This document shows, in pieces, positions 24,804 through 34,400 of a stretch of 64,000 nucleotides of DNA. Positions within the stretch are counted from its first letter, which is position 1. The number at the start of each line of letters is the position of its first letter. The stretch covers positions 23,005 to 87,004 of IMG/VR virus record IMGVR_UViG_3300027782_000064, one strand, 5' to 3'. Source of the DNA: a virus. The notes under the pieces are model-generated. The model ran no database searches. It had not been told where the DNA came from and worked only from the letters and a program-made list of their open reading frames with translations. The position numbers and the translations under genes are program-made.

Positions 24804-25850
24804 TTATAAAGATGCAAATAAATCATCTAAGTCATCTGCTTTTGGAGCAGCTGCTTTAGCTGTAGGTTTAACGGCTGGTGCAGACATTTCAAAGTCATCG
24901 TCTAAACTAATTGATGAGCTTACATTTTTTACTGCTGGAGCTGGGGTAAATTCAATATCTTCGCCAAGTGGTGCTTGTGTTCTAGCTATTGGAGCAGATA
25001 ATTTAAAGTGTTTCTTCATTCTTTCATCTTTAGTATTTGCAACTAAATTGTCAATGATTTGTTTGTAAGGAATAATTGCTTTAATATAGTCAGCAACTTT
25101 TTCGTATTCAACATCAGTCCAATCCTTTAAGAAATATTGACTCATATCTGGCGAATTCTTTTTAAAGTATTCACTTACAAATTGCATAACCTTAGGTTCA
25201 GTAGATACTGGAATTTCTTTACCTTGAGTTGAGATAATTAATGGGCTAACTTCATTCATGAATTTACTAGCACTAAAATCTCTCCATGCTTTAGTCTTAC
25301 GCTTAATAACCAAAACAAAATCTTTACCAGTAGTAAGTGAAAATGGATTGATTTTTTGAGTAGTAACTAATTCCTGTTCAGGATTAATTTCCTGTTGGAT
25401 TAAGTTATCAATTGTATATCCGTAAGAATATATTTTAATTTTACCTTCCATTGTAGGAAATTGTGGATCCTTCTTGATATAAACACAAGAATAATAATTG
25501 TAATAACGATTAAAATACTTTTGAATCTCTTCAACAATTGAAGGCTCTTCGTTTTTCAATCGCTTTAATTCAAGATCAAGCGTCCAAAGAATTGATGATG
25601 CTCCTGTCGTTGATGGACAATCTACATACAACTTTTCGTTGGTTAAAGGGTTTATTAATTTAGCTGCGTATTTTTTATAGCGGCTCTTAGTTGGATCGGT
25701 TACCCAAGGGATAAAACGAATAACTGATTTGTAAATACCGTTTTGACCTTGGTCTGGACCGGGATTGTACACGTTGTCGTCGACTTTGCGACCAGCTGAT
25801 GATGATTTACCTGAGAAATCATCGAGATTAAGATTGAATAGATCTTCCAT
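24804..25850 (-). CDS. 32: Single-stranded DNA-binding protein, gp32-like
   Basis: This 348-residue protein coats ssDNA at the fork. It has a short N-terminal cooperative region, a core OB-type domain (about 38-240: SVIRFIPWVTDPTKSRYKKY, a Tyr-rich stretch NRYYNYYSCVYIKKD), then an Ala/Pro linker and an acidic C-terminus (DDLDDLFASL) that in T4 recruits partners. The zinc-binding Cys cluster of T4 gp32 is not apparent; only isolated cysteines near residues 78 and 127 are seen. It is upstream of rnh, as in T4. Confidence 0.85.
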   Translation of the reverse strand: MEDLFNLNLDDFSGKSSSAGRKVDDNVYNPGPDQGQNGIYKSVIRFIPWVTDPTKSRYKKYAAKLINPLTNEKLYVDCPSTTGASSILWTLDLELKRLKNEEPSIVEEIQKYFNRYYNYYSCVYIKKDPQFPTMEGKIKIYSYGYTIDNLIQQEINPEQELVTTQKINPFSLTTGKDFVLVIKRKTKAWRDFSASKFMNEVSPLIISTQGKEIPVSTEPKVMQFVSEYFKKNSPDMSQYFLKDWTDVEYEKVADYIKAIIPYKQIIDNLVANTKDERMKKHFKLSAPIARTQAPLGEDIEFTPAPAVKNVSSSISLDDDFEMSAPAVKPTAKAAAPKADDLDDLFASL

Positions 25851-25909
25851 ATTGTTTATAATGTTTAATAATTTAATAGAATTGTACTAAATAAATGTGA
25901 AGAGTTTTG

Positions 25910-25944
25910 AAAAAAAAAGGACGAGTTGTAAAACCCGTCCTTAA
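25910..25944 (-). terminator. Rho-independent terminator (minus strand) after the Hc1-like gene
   Basis: On the minus strand AAGGACGGGTTTTACAACTCGTCC with a following run of T forms a stable hairpin about 23 bases after the Hc1-like stop codon. It insulates gp32 from upstream transcription. Confidence 0.88.
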
Positions 25945-25966
25945 ATGTGAACTTTTAGTCTAAAAA

Positions 25967-26158
25967 TTAAGCTTTAGTATCAACTTTAGATTCTTGAACG
26001 TGAGTTCGGCCTTCTTGACAAAGTGCTTTAATGTCTTGAAGAACTTTACGAGTTCTAGTTCCAGCTGATTTATTTCCTTTTTCGTAGAATTTTCCAGCTT
26101 CTGCTTCTAATTGAGAAACTTGTTCCTTTAGCGATGTTAACCATGTAGGTGTTGTCAT
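25967..26158 (-). CDS. Hc1/histone H1-like small DNA-binding protein of Bacteroidota type
   Basis: This 63-residue protein matches the small Hc1-type proteins widespread in Bacteroidota. The core is LEAEAGKFYEKGNKSAGTRTRK followed by L-Q-D-I-K-A-L-C-Q-E and a VQESK ending, covering nearly the whole length. Cellular versions are nucleoid-associated. In a phage it could compact or mask DNA, or displace host chromatin proteins. It is a single-gene unit with a strong terminator, which suggests separate, perhaps abundant, expression. Family recall is good, function is inferred. Confidence 0.78.
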   Translation of the reverse strand: MTTPTWLTSLKEQVSQLEAEAGKFYEKGNKSAGTRTRKVLQDIKALCQEGRTHVQESKVDTKA

Positions 26159-26211
26159 AATTTCAAATATTTTTTTATCTTATATTTGAGAAATCCACCC
26201 GGTTTTAAATA

Positions 26212-26937
26212 TTAGTGATATTTGTTTGAAAATTTAGCTGCTGGGTATACCTTTTTAGCAAAAGCTATCCAAGAAGTCATAACTTTGTCAGCTTCAAGTT
26301 GAGAAATTACCTCTGTCTCAATAAATGGCTGTAAATATTCTGTAAACTCCTGATCGAGCGGTACTCGTTTCTTTTTAGCTGATGCATACATACCTGCAAC
26401 CATTGCTGGAATTTCATCAGATAATAAAAAGTAACGATAATTATTTTGAGCATCAGCTCTTACTGATTTTCTGGTATTAATAATATGCCCACTTTTTTTA
26501 TTTATGCCTTTTTGCAAAAGGTGTTCAAGTTCATGTCGTATATTATCAATTAATTTATAATTTAATACTGGATAACATTGAGGTTCTGCCTCTGGGCTAA
26601 TATAAACAACTACTTCAATTTCAGGGTCAACTAACTCAGTTACCTTTGGAATAAATGAATTTGCATCTATTGCAAAACCTTTATTTTCAAAATTAATTAC
26701 CTCCCAAGGAAGTCCACTAAACTCTTTAGATTTAGCTGGCTCAAATTCTTCAACTCTAACTATTTTAATAGATAGCGTAAATTCAAGTGGATTACTATAT
26801 TCAAATTCTTTAAATATTTCTTTACCTATCTTAGAACCAGCAGTTTTCTTAACTACACTAAATAAATCTTTAGCAAAAACTGATGCAAGCGAATCGTATT
26901 TTGATTCAAATATAAATTGTGAAAACCTTTTTATCAT
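26212..26937 (-). CDS. Putative zinc metallopeptidase with capsid-targeting-like N-terminus
   Basis: The 241-residue protein starts MIKRFSQFIFE, nearly identical to the start of the HAD protein and matching the T4-like capsid targeting pattern. The catalytic motif is H135-E136-L-E-H139 (HExxH), and E175 in SDEIPAMVAGM is a plausible third zinc ligand, as in gluzincin-type proteases. There is no signal peptide. The gene overlaps its upstream neighbour by four bases (ATGA), and that neighbour also has the motif and is preceded by a late promoter. A protease packaged in the head and injected, or a maturation protease, are both possible. Confidence 0.65.
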   Translation of the reverse strand: MIKRFSQFIFESKYDSLASVFAKDLFSVVKKTAGSKIGKEIFKEFEYSNPLEFTLSIKIVRVEEFEPAKSKEFSGLPWEVINFENKGFAIDANSFIPKVTELVDPEIEVVVYISPEAEPQCYPVLNYKLIDNIRHELEHLLQKGINKKSGHIINTRKSVRADAQNNYRYFLLSDEIPAMVAGMYASAKKKRVPLDQEFTEYLQPFIETEVISQLEADKVMTSWIAFAKKVYPAAKFSNKYH

Positions 26938-27503
26938 TTTTTAGGTTTAATAAAATTTACTTCTAATTGATTGGTTGATGGTGATAATTTAGCATCAAAC
27001 TCTATATCAATATCGCCTTTATCAATACCTAATTTTTTAGCAGACATTGAAGATTTTAATTTATCATAAACTTCTTTATCTAAAAATCCTTCACCTCTAA
27101 GTGCATCAACAATTTCAGCTTTCTTTGAATCAAATTTATTATCAGTTATCCACTTATCTAAATCAGCCTGTTTAAGTTGGTATTCTTTATATCTTTTAAC
27201 ACCGCCGCCTCCAGTATATTGAGAATGCCATTTTTTATCAGCATCAATTAACACTAGATTAATATCGCCAGTTTGACCGGCGGTTGGAGCTGGTACATTT
27301 GGGTCTGGCGGTAATTCAGCAGTTGCAAATGGATCAGTTTGAGTTGTATCGGTTGAAGGTGGAACCGTGGTGTCAGTTGTAACCGTGGTGTCAGTTGTAA
27401 CTGGAGTTTCAGTTGCTGCCGGTGGCTCAACTGGTGGCGGAGTAGAAACAAGTTCATCTGCTTCTAGTAATAACTTAAATTGGCTAAAGTCTAGGATTTG
27501 CAT
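26934..27503 (-). CDS. Hypothetical late protein with Pro/Thr-rich linker and capsid-targeting-like N-terminus
   Basis: The 189-residue product begins MQILDFSQFKLLLEADE, with an L-L-E cleavage-like site near residue 14. It continues through a Pro/Thr-rich disordered linker (20-75) containing TTDTTV repeats, and ends in a charged alpha/beta domain (80-189) with GGGG near 97. No family recognised. It is the first gene of a two-gene late operon with the metallopeptidase, directly after a TATAAATA promoter. Confidence 0.62.
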   Translation of the reverse strand: MQILDFSQFKLLLEADELVSTPPPVEPPAATETPVTTDTTVTTDTTVPPSTDTTQTDPFATAELPPDPNVPAPTAGQTGDINLVLIDADKKWHSQYTGGGGVKRYKEYQLKQADLDKWITDNKFDSKKAEIVDALRGEGFLDKEVYDKLKSSMSAKKLGIDKGDIDIEFDAKLSPSTNQLEVNFIKPKK

Positions 27504-27521
27504 AAATATAGTAATTGTTAT

Positions 27522-27533
27522 GGTTATTTATAC
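27522..27533 (-). promoter_or_regulatory. T4-type late promoter box (minus strand)
   Basis: Minus-strand GTATAAATAACC contains an exact T4 late consensus TATAAATA. It ends 18 bases before the start at 27503 and abuts the terminator of the ribonucleotide reductase gene. Confidence 0.7.
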
Positions 27534-27563
27534 AAAAAAAGGGAGACAACTGCCTCCCCTTTC
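27533..27563 (-). terminator. Rho-independent terminator (minus strand) after the ribonucleotide reductase gene
   Basis: GGGAG and CTCCC arms around a short loop, with a run of seven T on the minus strand, lie 20-50 bases after the reductase stop codon. The T run leads straight into the late promoter box. Confidence 0.85.
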
Positions 27564-27584
27564 ATATTCAATAGTTAATATTGG

Positions 27585-30158
27585 TTAGCCGCACTTAGAA
27601 TCACCACAGTTCTTACAAGATAGGCAACCTTCTGTATAAACAAGTGCATCTGAACCACACGATTTACAGGCTTTACCGGAAACGGTTGTTCCATCCTTTA
27701 CGAATTTTTTAAGCATTCGTTTAACTCCGGCTTTCCAGGTAGTAATTAGGTCACCATCTAGGTTTAAAGAATCTAATAATTCAATAACATATGGTAATGG
27801 CATACCGTGTCGTAATACAGCAGAGATAGTTTTTGCCATATCATGATACTTTTCATCAAATGCATGATTTAAGTTAGGGATCTTAATTGTTTCTCCAAGT
27901 TTATCAATATAGACAACATCATATGAAGATTTTCCTTCTTTTTTAGTTCTAACAATTTTAACTGATTCAACATAAGTTGGAATTGGAAAATTTTCATGTT
28001 GTCCAGTAAATACTTCATATGGTTTTCCATTTAGTAGTCCAATAAGACCGACCCAACGCTCTCCACTATTCATAAAGGTAGTAACTGAACCGTCCAAGGA
28101 TAGTGGTCTTTTTGGAGCTTGCGAATCGCTAAATAATTCCTGTTTTTTCTTATCGTCTTTTGAAATTAATACGCCAGATCTAGAACCGTCTCGGTAAATG
28201 GTACAGCCTTTACAACCTTCTTCCCAAGCAGTCATATAAACTTGATTAACTAATTCTTCAGTAACGTGTTCTGGTAGATTTACAGTAACTGAAATTGAAT
28301 GGTCAACCCATTGTTGGATTTTTCCTTGCATTCTAACTTTTTCTACCCAATCAACGTCATTTGCCATTGCTTTATAGTATGGGGACTTTTCAGTTAGTAA
28401 CTGTATGGTGTCATCTGAGAGCTTCTCGATAATGTCTGATTCACCATTTGGAATGTATTTGTATCCTTCAATCTCAATCCATTTTTTAAAGCCGTGATGA
28501 AATACGTGATATTCTTCCCAATGATCCCCAACTGAATCAATAAAATCAGATTTGGAATTTTTATCATTTGGATTAATTTTCTTTCTGCGTTTATATGATA
28601 CCATAAAAGCAGGCTCAATACCTGAAGTAGTTTGAGACATTAATGAAACTGTGCCAGTTGGTGCAATTGTCAATAGTGCAATATTACGTCTACCGTATTT
28701 CATAAGATCTGCATATAGAGCAGCATCGTATTCTTTAATTCTTTCTAAGAATGGATGGCCTTCTTCTCGAGCTGCGTCCCATATCTTAAATGCTCCACGC
28801 TCTTTTGCTAGGGTATTAGATGAACGAAAAACTTCAAGTGCATAAGTTCTAGCAACTTCAACTGCAAAGTCAGTTGCTTTTTTAGTTCCATAACGTAAGC
28901 CTAATGCAGCTAACATATCGCCTTCAGCGGTAATACCTACACCAGTACGGCGACCTTCCATACATTTGGTTCGAATACGGTGCCATAGTTCAAGTTCAGT
29001 ACGCTTAACATCAGTAGATTCAGGATCACTTTCAATTTTAGAAATAATAGTATCAATTTTTTCAATTTCAAGATCAATAATATCATCCATCATACGTAAT
29101 GCAATTTGAGCGTGTTCTTTAAATAAGTCAAAATCAAATTTTGCATTTTTAGTAAATGGATTAACTACATATGAGTATAAGTTAATTGCTAATAATCTAC
29201 ATGAATCATCTGGGCATAATGGAATTTCTCCACATGGATTAGTTGAAACTGTTTTATATCCTAAATCCGCATAACGGTCAGCAAATGATTCTCTAATTAT
29301 TTGATCCCAATAAAGAATTCCAGGTTCTGCTGATTTCCAAGCATTATGAATAACTTTATTCCAAAGAAGTTTTGGATCAATTATTTTAGTTACTCTTGGC
29401 GTTTCAGAAAAAATTGGATATTGTTGAGTATATGATTTACCAGCCTTAACTGCTTTCATAAAATCATCGTGCATTTTAAGAGAGATATTTGCACCAGTAA
29501 CTTTAGTACTATCAAGTTTAGCATCAACAAATGCTTCTGCTTCTGGGTGTCTAACTGAACATGATAACATTAATGCTCCACGACGACCGCCTTGAGCAAC
29601 TTCGCGAGTTGAGTTTGAATATCTTTCCATAAATGGAATAATACCAGTAGAAGTTAGGGCTGAATTTTTAACAGGTAAACCCGCAGGTCGAATATCAGAT
29701 AAATCATGACCTACGCCTCCACGACGTTTCATTAATTGAACCTGCTCTTGATCTACTTTTAAGATTGCACCATATGAATCGGATGCTCCATTAACTCCAA
29801 TAACAAAACAGTTAGACAATGAAACTGTTTGATTATTATTTCCAATACCACTCATTGGTGAACCTTGCGGAATAATATATTTAAACTTATCTAATAATGA
29901 AAAGATATATTCTTCACTTAATGGATTTTTATATTTCTTTTCAACTCTAGCAAGTTCTGATGCAATTCGACGATGCATCATTTCTGGATTCTTTTCATAA
30001 AGATTGCCATCTGAATCTTTTAATGCGTATTTGTTAATCCATACACTGGCAGCCAAATCATCTCCATTAAAATATTCTAAAGATGATGCATTTGCTTCTT
30101 CTTGGGTATATGTCAAGGTAACCACTTTTTCTGTTTCTAATACTAAATTGTCTATCAT
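27585..30158 (-). CDS. nrdJ: Ribonucleotide reductase, adenosylcobalamin-dependent (class II, NrdJ-like)
   Basis: From the ATG at 30158 the protein has 857 residues; a TTG 14 codons earlier is less likely. It reduces ribonucleotides to deoxyribonucleotides for phage replication. Visible landmarks are the substrate-site Cys in SLSNCFVIG (C117), RRGGVGHDLSDIRP, NPCGEIPL (near 308, radical Cys), APTGTVSLM, and a C-terminal redox/zinc-ribbon tail with CKSCG, CLSCKNCG and a final C-G pair. This tail and the lack of an adjacent NrdB point to the B12-dependent class II type. T4 itself uses classes I and III. It is flanked by terminators on both sides. Confidence 0.9.
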   Translation of the reverse strand: MIDNLVLETEKVVTLTYTQEEANASSLEYFNGDDLAASVWINKYALKDSDGNLYEKNPEMMHRRIASELARVEKKYKNPLSEEYIFSLLDKFKYIIPQGSPMSGIGNNNQTVSLSNCFVIGVNGASDSYGAILKVDQEQVQLMKRRGGVGHDLSDIRPAGLPVKNSALTSTGIIPFMERYSNSTREVAQGGRRGALMLSCSVRHPEAEAFVDAKLDSTKVTGANISLKMHDDFMKAVKAGKSYTQQYPIFSETPRVTKIIDPKLLWNKVIHNAWKSAEPGILYWDQIIRESFADRYADLGYKTVSTNPCGEIPLCPDDSCRLLAINLYSYVVNPFTKNAKFDFDLFKEHAQIALRMMDDIIDLEIEKIDTIISKIESDPESTDVKRTELELWHRIRTKCMEGRRTGVGITAEGDMLAALGLRYGTKKATDFAVEVARTYALEVFRSSNTLAKERGAFKIWDAAREEGHPFLERIKEYDAALYADLMKYGRRNIALLTIAPTGTVSLMSQTTSGIEPAFMVSYKRRKKINPNDKNSKSDFIDSVGDHWEEYHVFHHGFKKWIEIEGYKYIPNGESDIIEKLSDDTIQLLTEKSPYYKAMANDVDWVEKVRMQGKIQQWVDHSISVTVNLPEHVTEELVNQVYMTAWEEGCKGCTIYRDGSRSGVLISKDDKKKQELFSDSQAPKRPLSLDGSVTTFMNSGERWVGLIGLLNGKPYEVFTGQHENFPIPTYVESVKIVRTKKEGKSSYDVVYIDKLGETIKIPNLNHAFDEKYHDMAKTISAVLRHGMPLPYVIELLDSLNLDGDLITTWKAGVKRMLKKFVKDGTTVSGKACKSCGSDALVYTEGCLSCKNCGDSKCG

Positions 30159-30188
30159 TTTTATTTTTATTTTTTGAGTTATTCTATT

Positions 30189-30231
30189 GAAAAAAGACAA
30201 CTCTACCCCAGCTGTTTACTGAGGTAGGGTT
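30189..30231 (-). terminator. Terminator (minus strand) after the S1-domain gene
   Basis: CCCTACCTCAG and CTGGGGTAGAG on the minus strand form an 11-base stem with two G-U pairs, followed by TCTTTTTTC. It starts directly after the S1-domain stop codon. The run overlaps the leader of the ribonucleotide reductase gene. Confidence 0.75.
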
Positions 30232-30233
30232 AA

Positions 30234-31421
30234 TTATTGGATAAAATCGTATCTTAATTGTTTACGAATTGCATCAACTTTATGAACTTTTATTTGACCA
30301 GAGTCTGAAATTTTAGTTCTGCCTTTTAGGTGATTTACATCGCTATTAAAAGTATTTTCTCCGTCTGGCATTATGATGGTAATTGAGAAATTAGACTTAT
30401 CTAAGGAATATGTTAAAGTTTGACCTTCAATTTTATTTTTAAGATCTTGCCATTGAAGTTGTTCTTGACCGATTTTATCATATGAATCTGTTAAGATTAT
30501 ACGAGGTTCGCCTTTCTTAAGAATAACGTCCTTAACATAAAATTCAATAGTATCTCCCGAACGGTATTGTTTACTAACCTCTTCATAATTTTCAAATTCA
30601 GTTTTATGAAGTAATCCTGTAAAGTAGTTTTGGAATTCAACAAACATTCCAAAGTCATATGGTTTATTAGTTAAAATACCTGTATATTTTTCTCCAATCT
30701 TAAGCTCATGTACTTTTTGAGGTAGTGTCTGTTTAATATATTTCTTGTAGGAAACAATGAATAGATCATTAGTTGAATCGTAATTCTCAATCATTACTGG
30801 AATTTCCTTATTCAAATATTCGTTAAAGTCTCTAATTACGTTAGCTGCCGCATGCGAACCTGGTAAAAAGCATTTAACGGTTCCTTTATAAAGTGCAAGG
30901 TATCCGCCTTTAACAAGATTAGTAACTTTAACATAGAACCATTTTTCTGTTTTTAAATAGTCTTCCAAATCTTCGCGATGAGTAAGAGCAGCACAGCGCT
31001 TTTCTGAACCTAAGAAATCTCCATTATCGTTTTTATAAACAATAACTTTAAAACTATGGTTAACTTCATTGTGAACTAATAATGAAGGCTCTGAACTAAA
31101 TTCTCTAAATGGAACAAAGATTGTAGATAAAGATGCATTATCTTGAACTTCAATCATTTTCTCATCAAAGTCAATTTTCTTAGCAGTAACTGTACAAATT
31201 GTACCAAGTTCAAAATCTTTATTTGATGGTACAAAAGAAGTTTTTGAATTTGATGAAAAGTACATATCGTACAATTCTTGAGCATAGGGCTCTTTACAGA
31301 AAATTTTAAGACCAGAACGTTGATCTTCTGGAGTTAATTTAATTGTTTGATTAAATTTAGAATTACCTTGACCGAATAGTAAGTCAAAGTCAATTAATTC
31401 TCGGGTGTTGTCTTTTTGCAT
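30234..31421 (-). CDS. Ribosomal protein S1-like RNA-binding protein
   Basis: The 395-residue product contains at least two, probably three, S1 (OB-fold) modules. The clearest is residues 236-312 (KIGEKYTGILTNKPYDFGMFVEF, GLLHKTEF, YRSGDTIEFYVKDV, EPRIILT). Another lies at about 158-230 (WFYVKVTNLVKGGYLALYKGTVKCFLPGS), and a weaker one at about 70-135. S1 modules bind single-stranded RNA. The phage mRNAs lack Shine-Dalgarno sequences and have short A-rich leaders, so this protein may steer ribosomes to phage mRNA, or act in RNA turnover. It is its own transcription unit with a terminator. Confidence 0.78.
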   Translation of the reverse strand: MQKDNTRELIDFDLLFGQGNSKFNQTIKLTPEDQRSGLKIFCKEPYAQELYDMYFSSNSKTSFVPSNKDFELGTICTVTAKKIDFDEKMIEVQDNASLSTIFVPFREFSSEPSLLVHNEVNHSFKVIVYKNDNGDFLGSEKRCAALTHREDLEDYLKTEKWFYVKVTNLVKGGYLALYKGTVKCFLPGSHAAANVIRDFNEYLNKEIPVMIENYDSTNDLFIVSYKKYIKQTLPQKVHELKIGEKYTGILTNKPYDFGMFVEFQNYFTGLLHKTEFENYEEVSKQYRSGDTIEFYVKDVILKKGEPRIILTDSYDKIGQEQLQWQDLKNKIEGQTLTYSLDKSNFSITIIMPDGENTFNSDVNHLKGRTKISDSGQIKVHKVDAIRKQLRYDFIQ

Positions 31422-31474
31422 ATGTTATTGTTTAAACGTTGCTATTTAATTATACACCAAAATTAACAGTAGTT

Positions 31475-34400
31475 TTATGAAGTATGCATTCCTGGGTCAA
31501 TAATAATAGTAGGCGGTACGGTTGGATAAAAGCCTGGCATTTTTGTTTTAAATAGTAATGTACCAGTTGAATTTATACTTCCTCTCCATGCAAGTTCATC
31601 TAAAAATATTATAAATAATGGATTTTTATAAGTTAATCTTTCCCATGGTGGAATATCATCTTGGTTAAAAAATGGGCTTGATGCAATTCTAGCAACTTGA
31701 ACTCCTGGTATACCACCAAATGCACAAGCAAGTAGTGAAACCAAATATGCTACTTCTTTAACTACTGGCTCAGCAAAAGTAATAACTGGAATATAGGCGG
31801 CCTTTAATAAATTAATTGCCTCTAAATTTGCTAATTTAAGCTTAGATGAATTTGGAATTTCTAGCTGAATTAGCATCAAAGCTAGTTTAATTGGAAGAAT
31901 ATATGGATTAGCTGAATCAACTACTGTAAAACTTAAATCTTTTAAACTTTTAGTTAGTGATAAAATTGGGCCAACTATTGTTTTTAATGGTTCTAAAATT
32001 CCATCAATTGCAGTATTTAGTAGCCCTTTAATTAATTCAACTAGATCAGTTGCGGTAAGTAGTGCAAAATAACTAACAATATCAAGTGGTAATAATGGAA
32101 TTTTTGGAAGTTTTATATTAAAGCCATTAGGCAATTTTATTGAAACATAGTTTGAAGATTTAGTGGTAGACACGGTTGCAAATTCAGAATTTCCACATGG
32201 AATTTGTTTAAGAATTTGTTTTAGTGAATCTTCATTCGGTCCTTGATTAGCAGTTAACATATCGCCAGCGTCAGATAACATTCTAAGTATTAATTCAAGT
32301 AAATATGCAATTGCTAATTTAAGTAATGGTTTAATTACAATATCTAATGGTATTACTATTTGAATTGGAAATGGTACGCCAGTTGGATTTGGAGATTGTG
32401 GAACACTTAATGCTGATAATATTGGTAATATTACGGCTTGTGAGATTGAAACAATATCGGCTTTTGCAGGTAAAATAATTGGTGGGAGTAATCCAAGTAG
32501 TGAATTAAATAAAGTGGTCAACACTGAAATTCCAATTTCCTCAAGAGCCTCTCCTAATAAACTTTTTAATACATCAATTGTTAGCCCTGATAAAAGAGCA
32601 TCAAGCAATGCATTAAAAACGCCAATTGCTGCAAGGATTTGTGGTGAAACTACTTCTGGTGGAGGTTGAGCCGCCGCACAGCATGGAGCAGCTGGATCAA
32701 ATAGTTTTAAATTAGGAGCAGCAACCGATAGTGTAGTAAAGGTTAAGGCTTGTTTAAGACGTTCTTTTCTTAATTTTGCAGCTTCTTTAATTTTACCTTT
32801 CTCAGCCTCACTTAAGTTTGGATCAATATCTTCCTCAGCTGGATTCGCATTTCCTTGTAAATAATCTAAAGCTTTATTTGCATATTCTTTAATTGCGTCT
32901 TTAAATTCGCTAACGTCTTCATCTTTATTTAAGTTAAATGTTTTTTTACTAAGTAATTTAGCTGGATTAACTTGAGCAGCCATTCTTTTTATTTTTGCAA
33001 TAAGGTCAGTAGATTCAAGATCAAAATCTATTAGCCCCTTTGCGGCTTTTTCAATTGTTGGTTGCAATCCGCTAATTGCTGATGGTAATTTTGGATTAAG
33101 CTTGGTTGGACTATCTGGAAATGAAATTGTGCCTAAGTTTATTTTATCAATATATTCATTAAAATCGTCTAATACACCTGATATTTTAGAAGATAGAGTA
33201 ATTGGGTCTAATGATCGTGCGGCTTTTTTGGTCTCTCGTTTCTTTTTTAAGTTGGATTCACCCTCAGCGCCCTTTACTTGAGAGTCACGGTCCTTTCTGG
33301 TTTTATCTTTTAATTTAGCAACGGCAGTTAATTGAATTTCTCCTAATTTATTAAATTGGATATTCATACTTCTTTTAAAATCTGCAATTTGTTTATTAAA
33401 ATCATTTGATAAATCTAAATCTAGAAAGTTCATCATTTTTTCCAAATCGCCAGCATACGAGGCAATATATGTAATAGGGTCAACTTCGCCAATTGGTGTT
33501 CCATCCCTTGTTGTAATATTAGGATTTTTACCAAGTGCTAAAGTTGCAGCAAGTGCGGTAAGTCTAATTGCCTTTGATGCATTGCCGGAAATAGCTAAAG
33601 GACTGACTAGTGAACCTTTAATTAATTGCCCCTTAAATGGATTAGCTGGGTCAAGGCCTAGCGGATTTTCAGATGCTTCAGTTTGATCAATTTCAAATCC
33701 ATATTTTATAGAAGTAGGCGTCATGTATACCAATGGAATATTTGGAGCAAGCAGCATATACTTATTACCATCAGGCGCAAAATATAACATATAAATGCTA
33801 GGTAATGGTATTCCAAATATTGCAATTGGCATGGTTAGAAAAGTAACAAGTGTTCCAACTGGTGTAGACAGAGTAAATAGGGTTCTCCATTTTTGAGGTG
33901 TTGGTATTAATGCAATACCTAATGGACCAGCTGGTATAATAATATTAACCGGGTAATATCTAAATAGTGGAGCAGTTAAGTCAGGAATTGGTAAAAGGCT
34001 TACTTTATTTAATGATTTTGTAAATTCTCTCCAATAGCAATTATTTGTCATATCCGGTAAACTTGCGTCATTTCCGCCTAGCGTTCTAATGAATAGTGGA
34101 TCGCTGCCGAGTTTTTTCATTACTTCCGCTTCGCAATCTTTAGTTGGAATAACCGTTGCTGCTGGCCCCTTAAAACAGGCAACATTAGAAATTTTTTGGG
34201 CTAGAACATCTGGGTCCATTGAATTTTCCTTTATCTTTACCTCTAACAATTCAATTTCAGTATTACACTCAGCTATTTTTGCAAGTAGTTCAGAATAAGC
34301 TTTAGTATAATATGCTAATTTTTCAGGTAAAACTAAATCAACTGGGTTATACTCAAATGATCCAGTTGAATAAATATTTGAAGTTTGCGCCTTATATGAA

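Noticed and set aside
31458-31465. Minus-strand TAATTTTG as a -7 promoter box for the S1-domain gene
   Set aside because: The spacing to the start is acceptable, but no TTG lies 19-21 bases upstream, so support is too weak to annotate.
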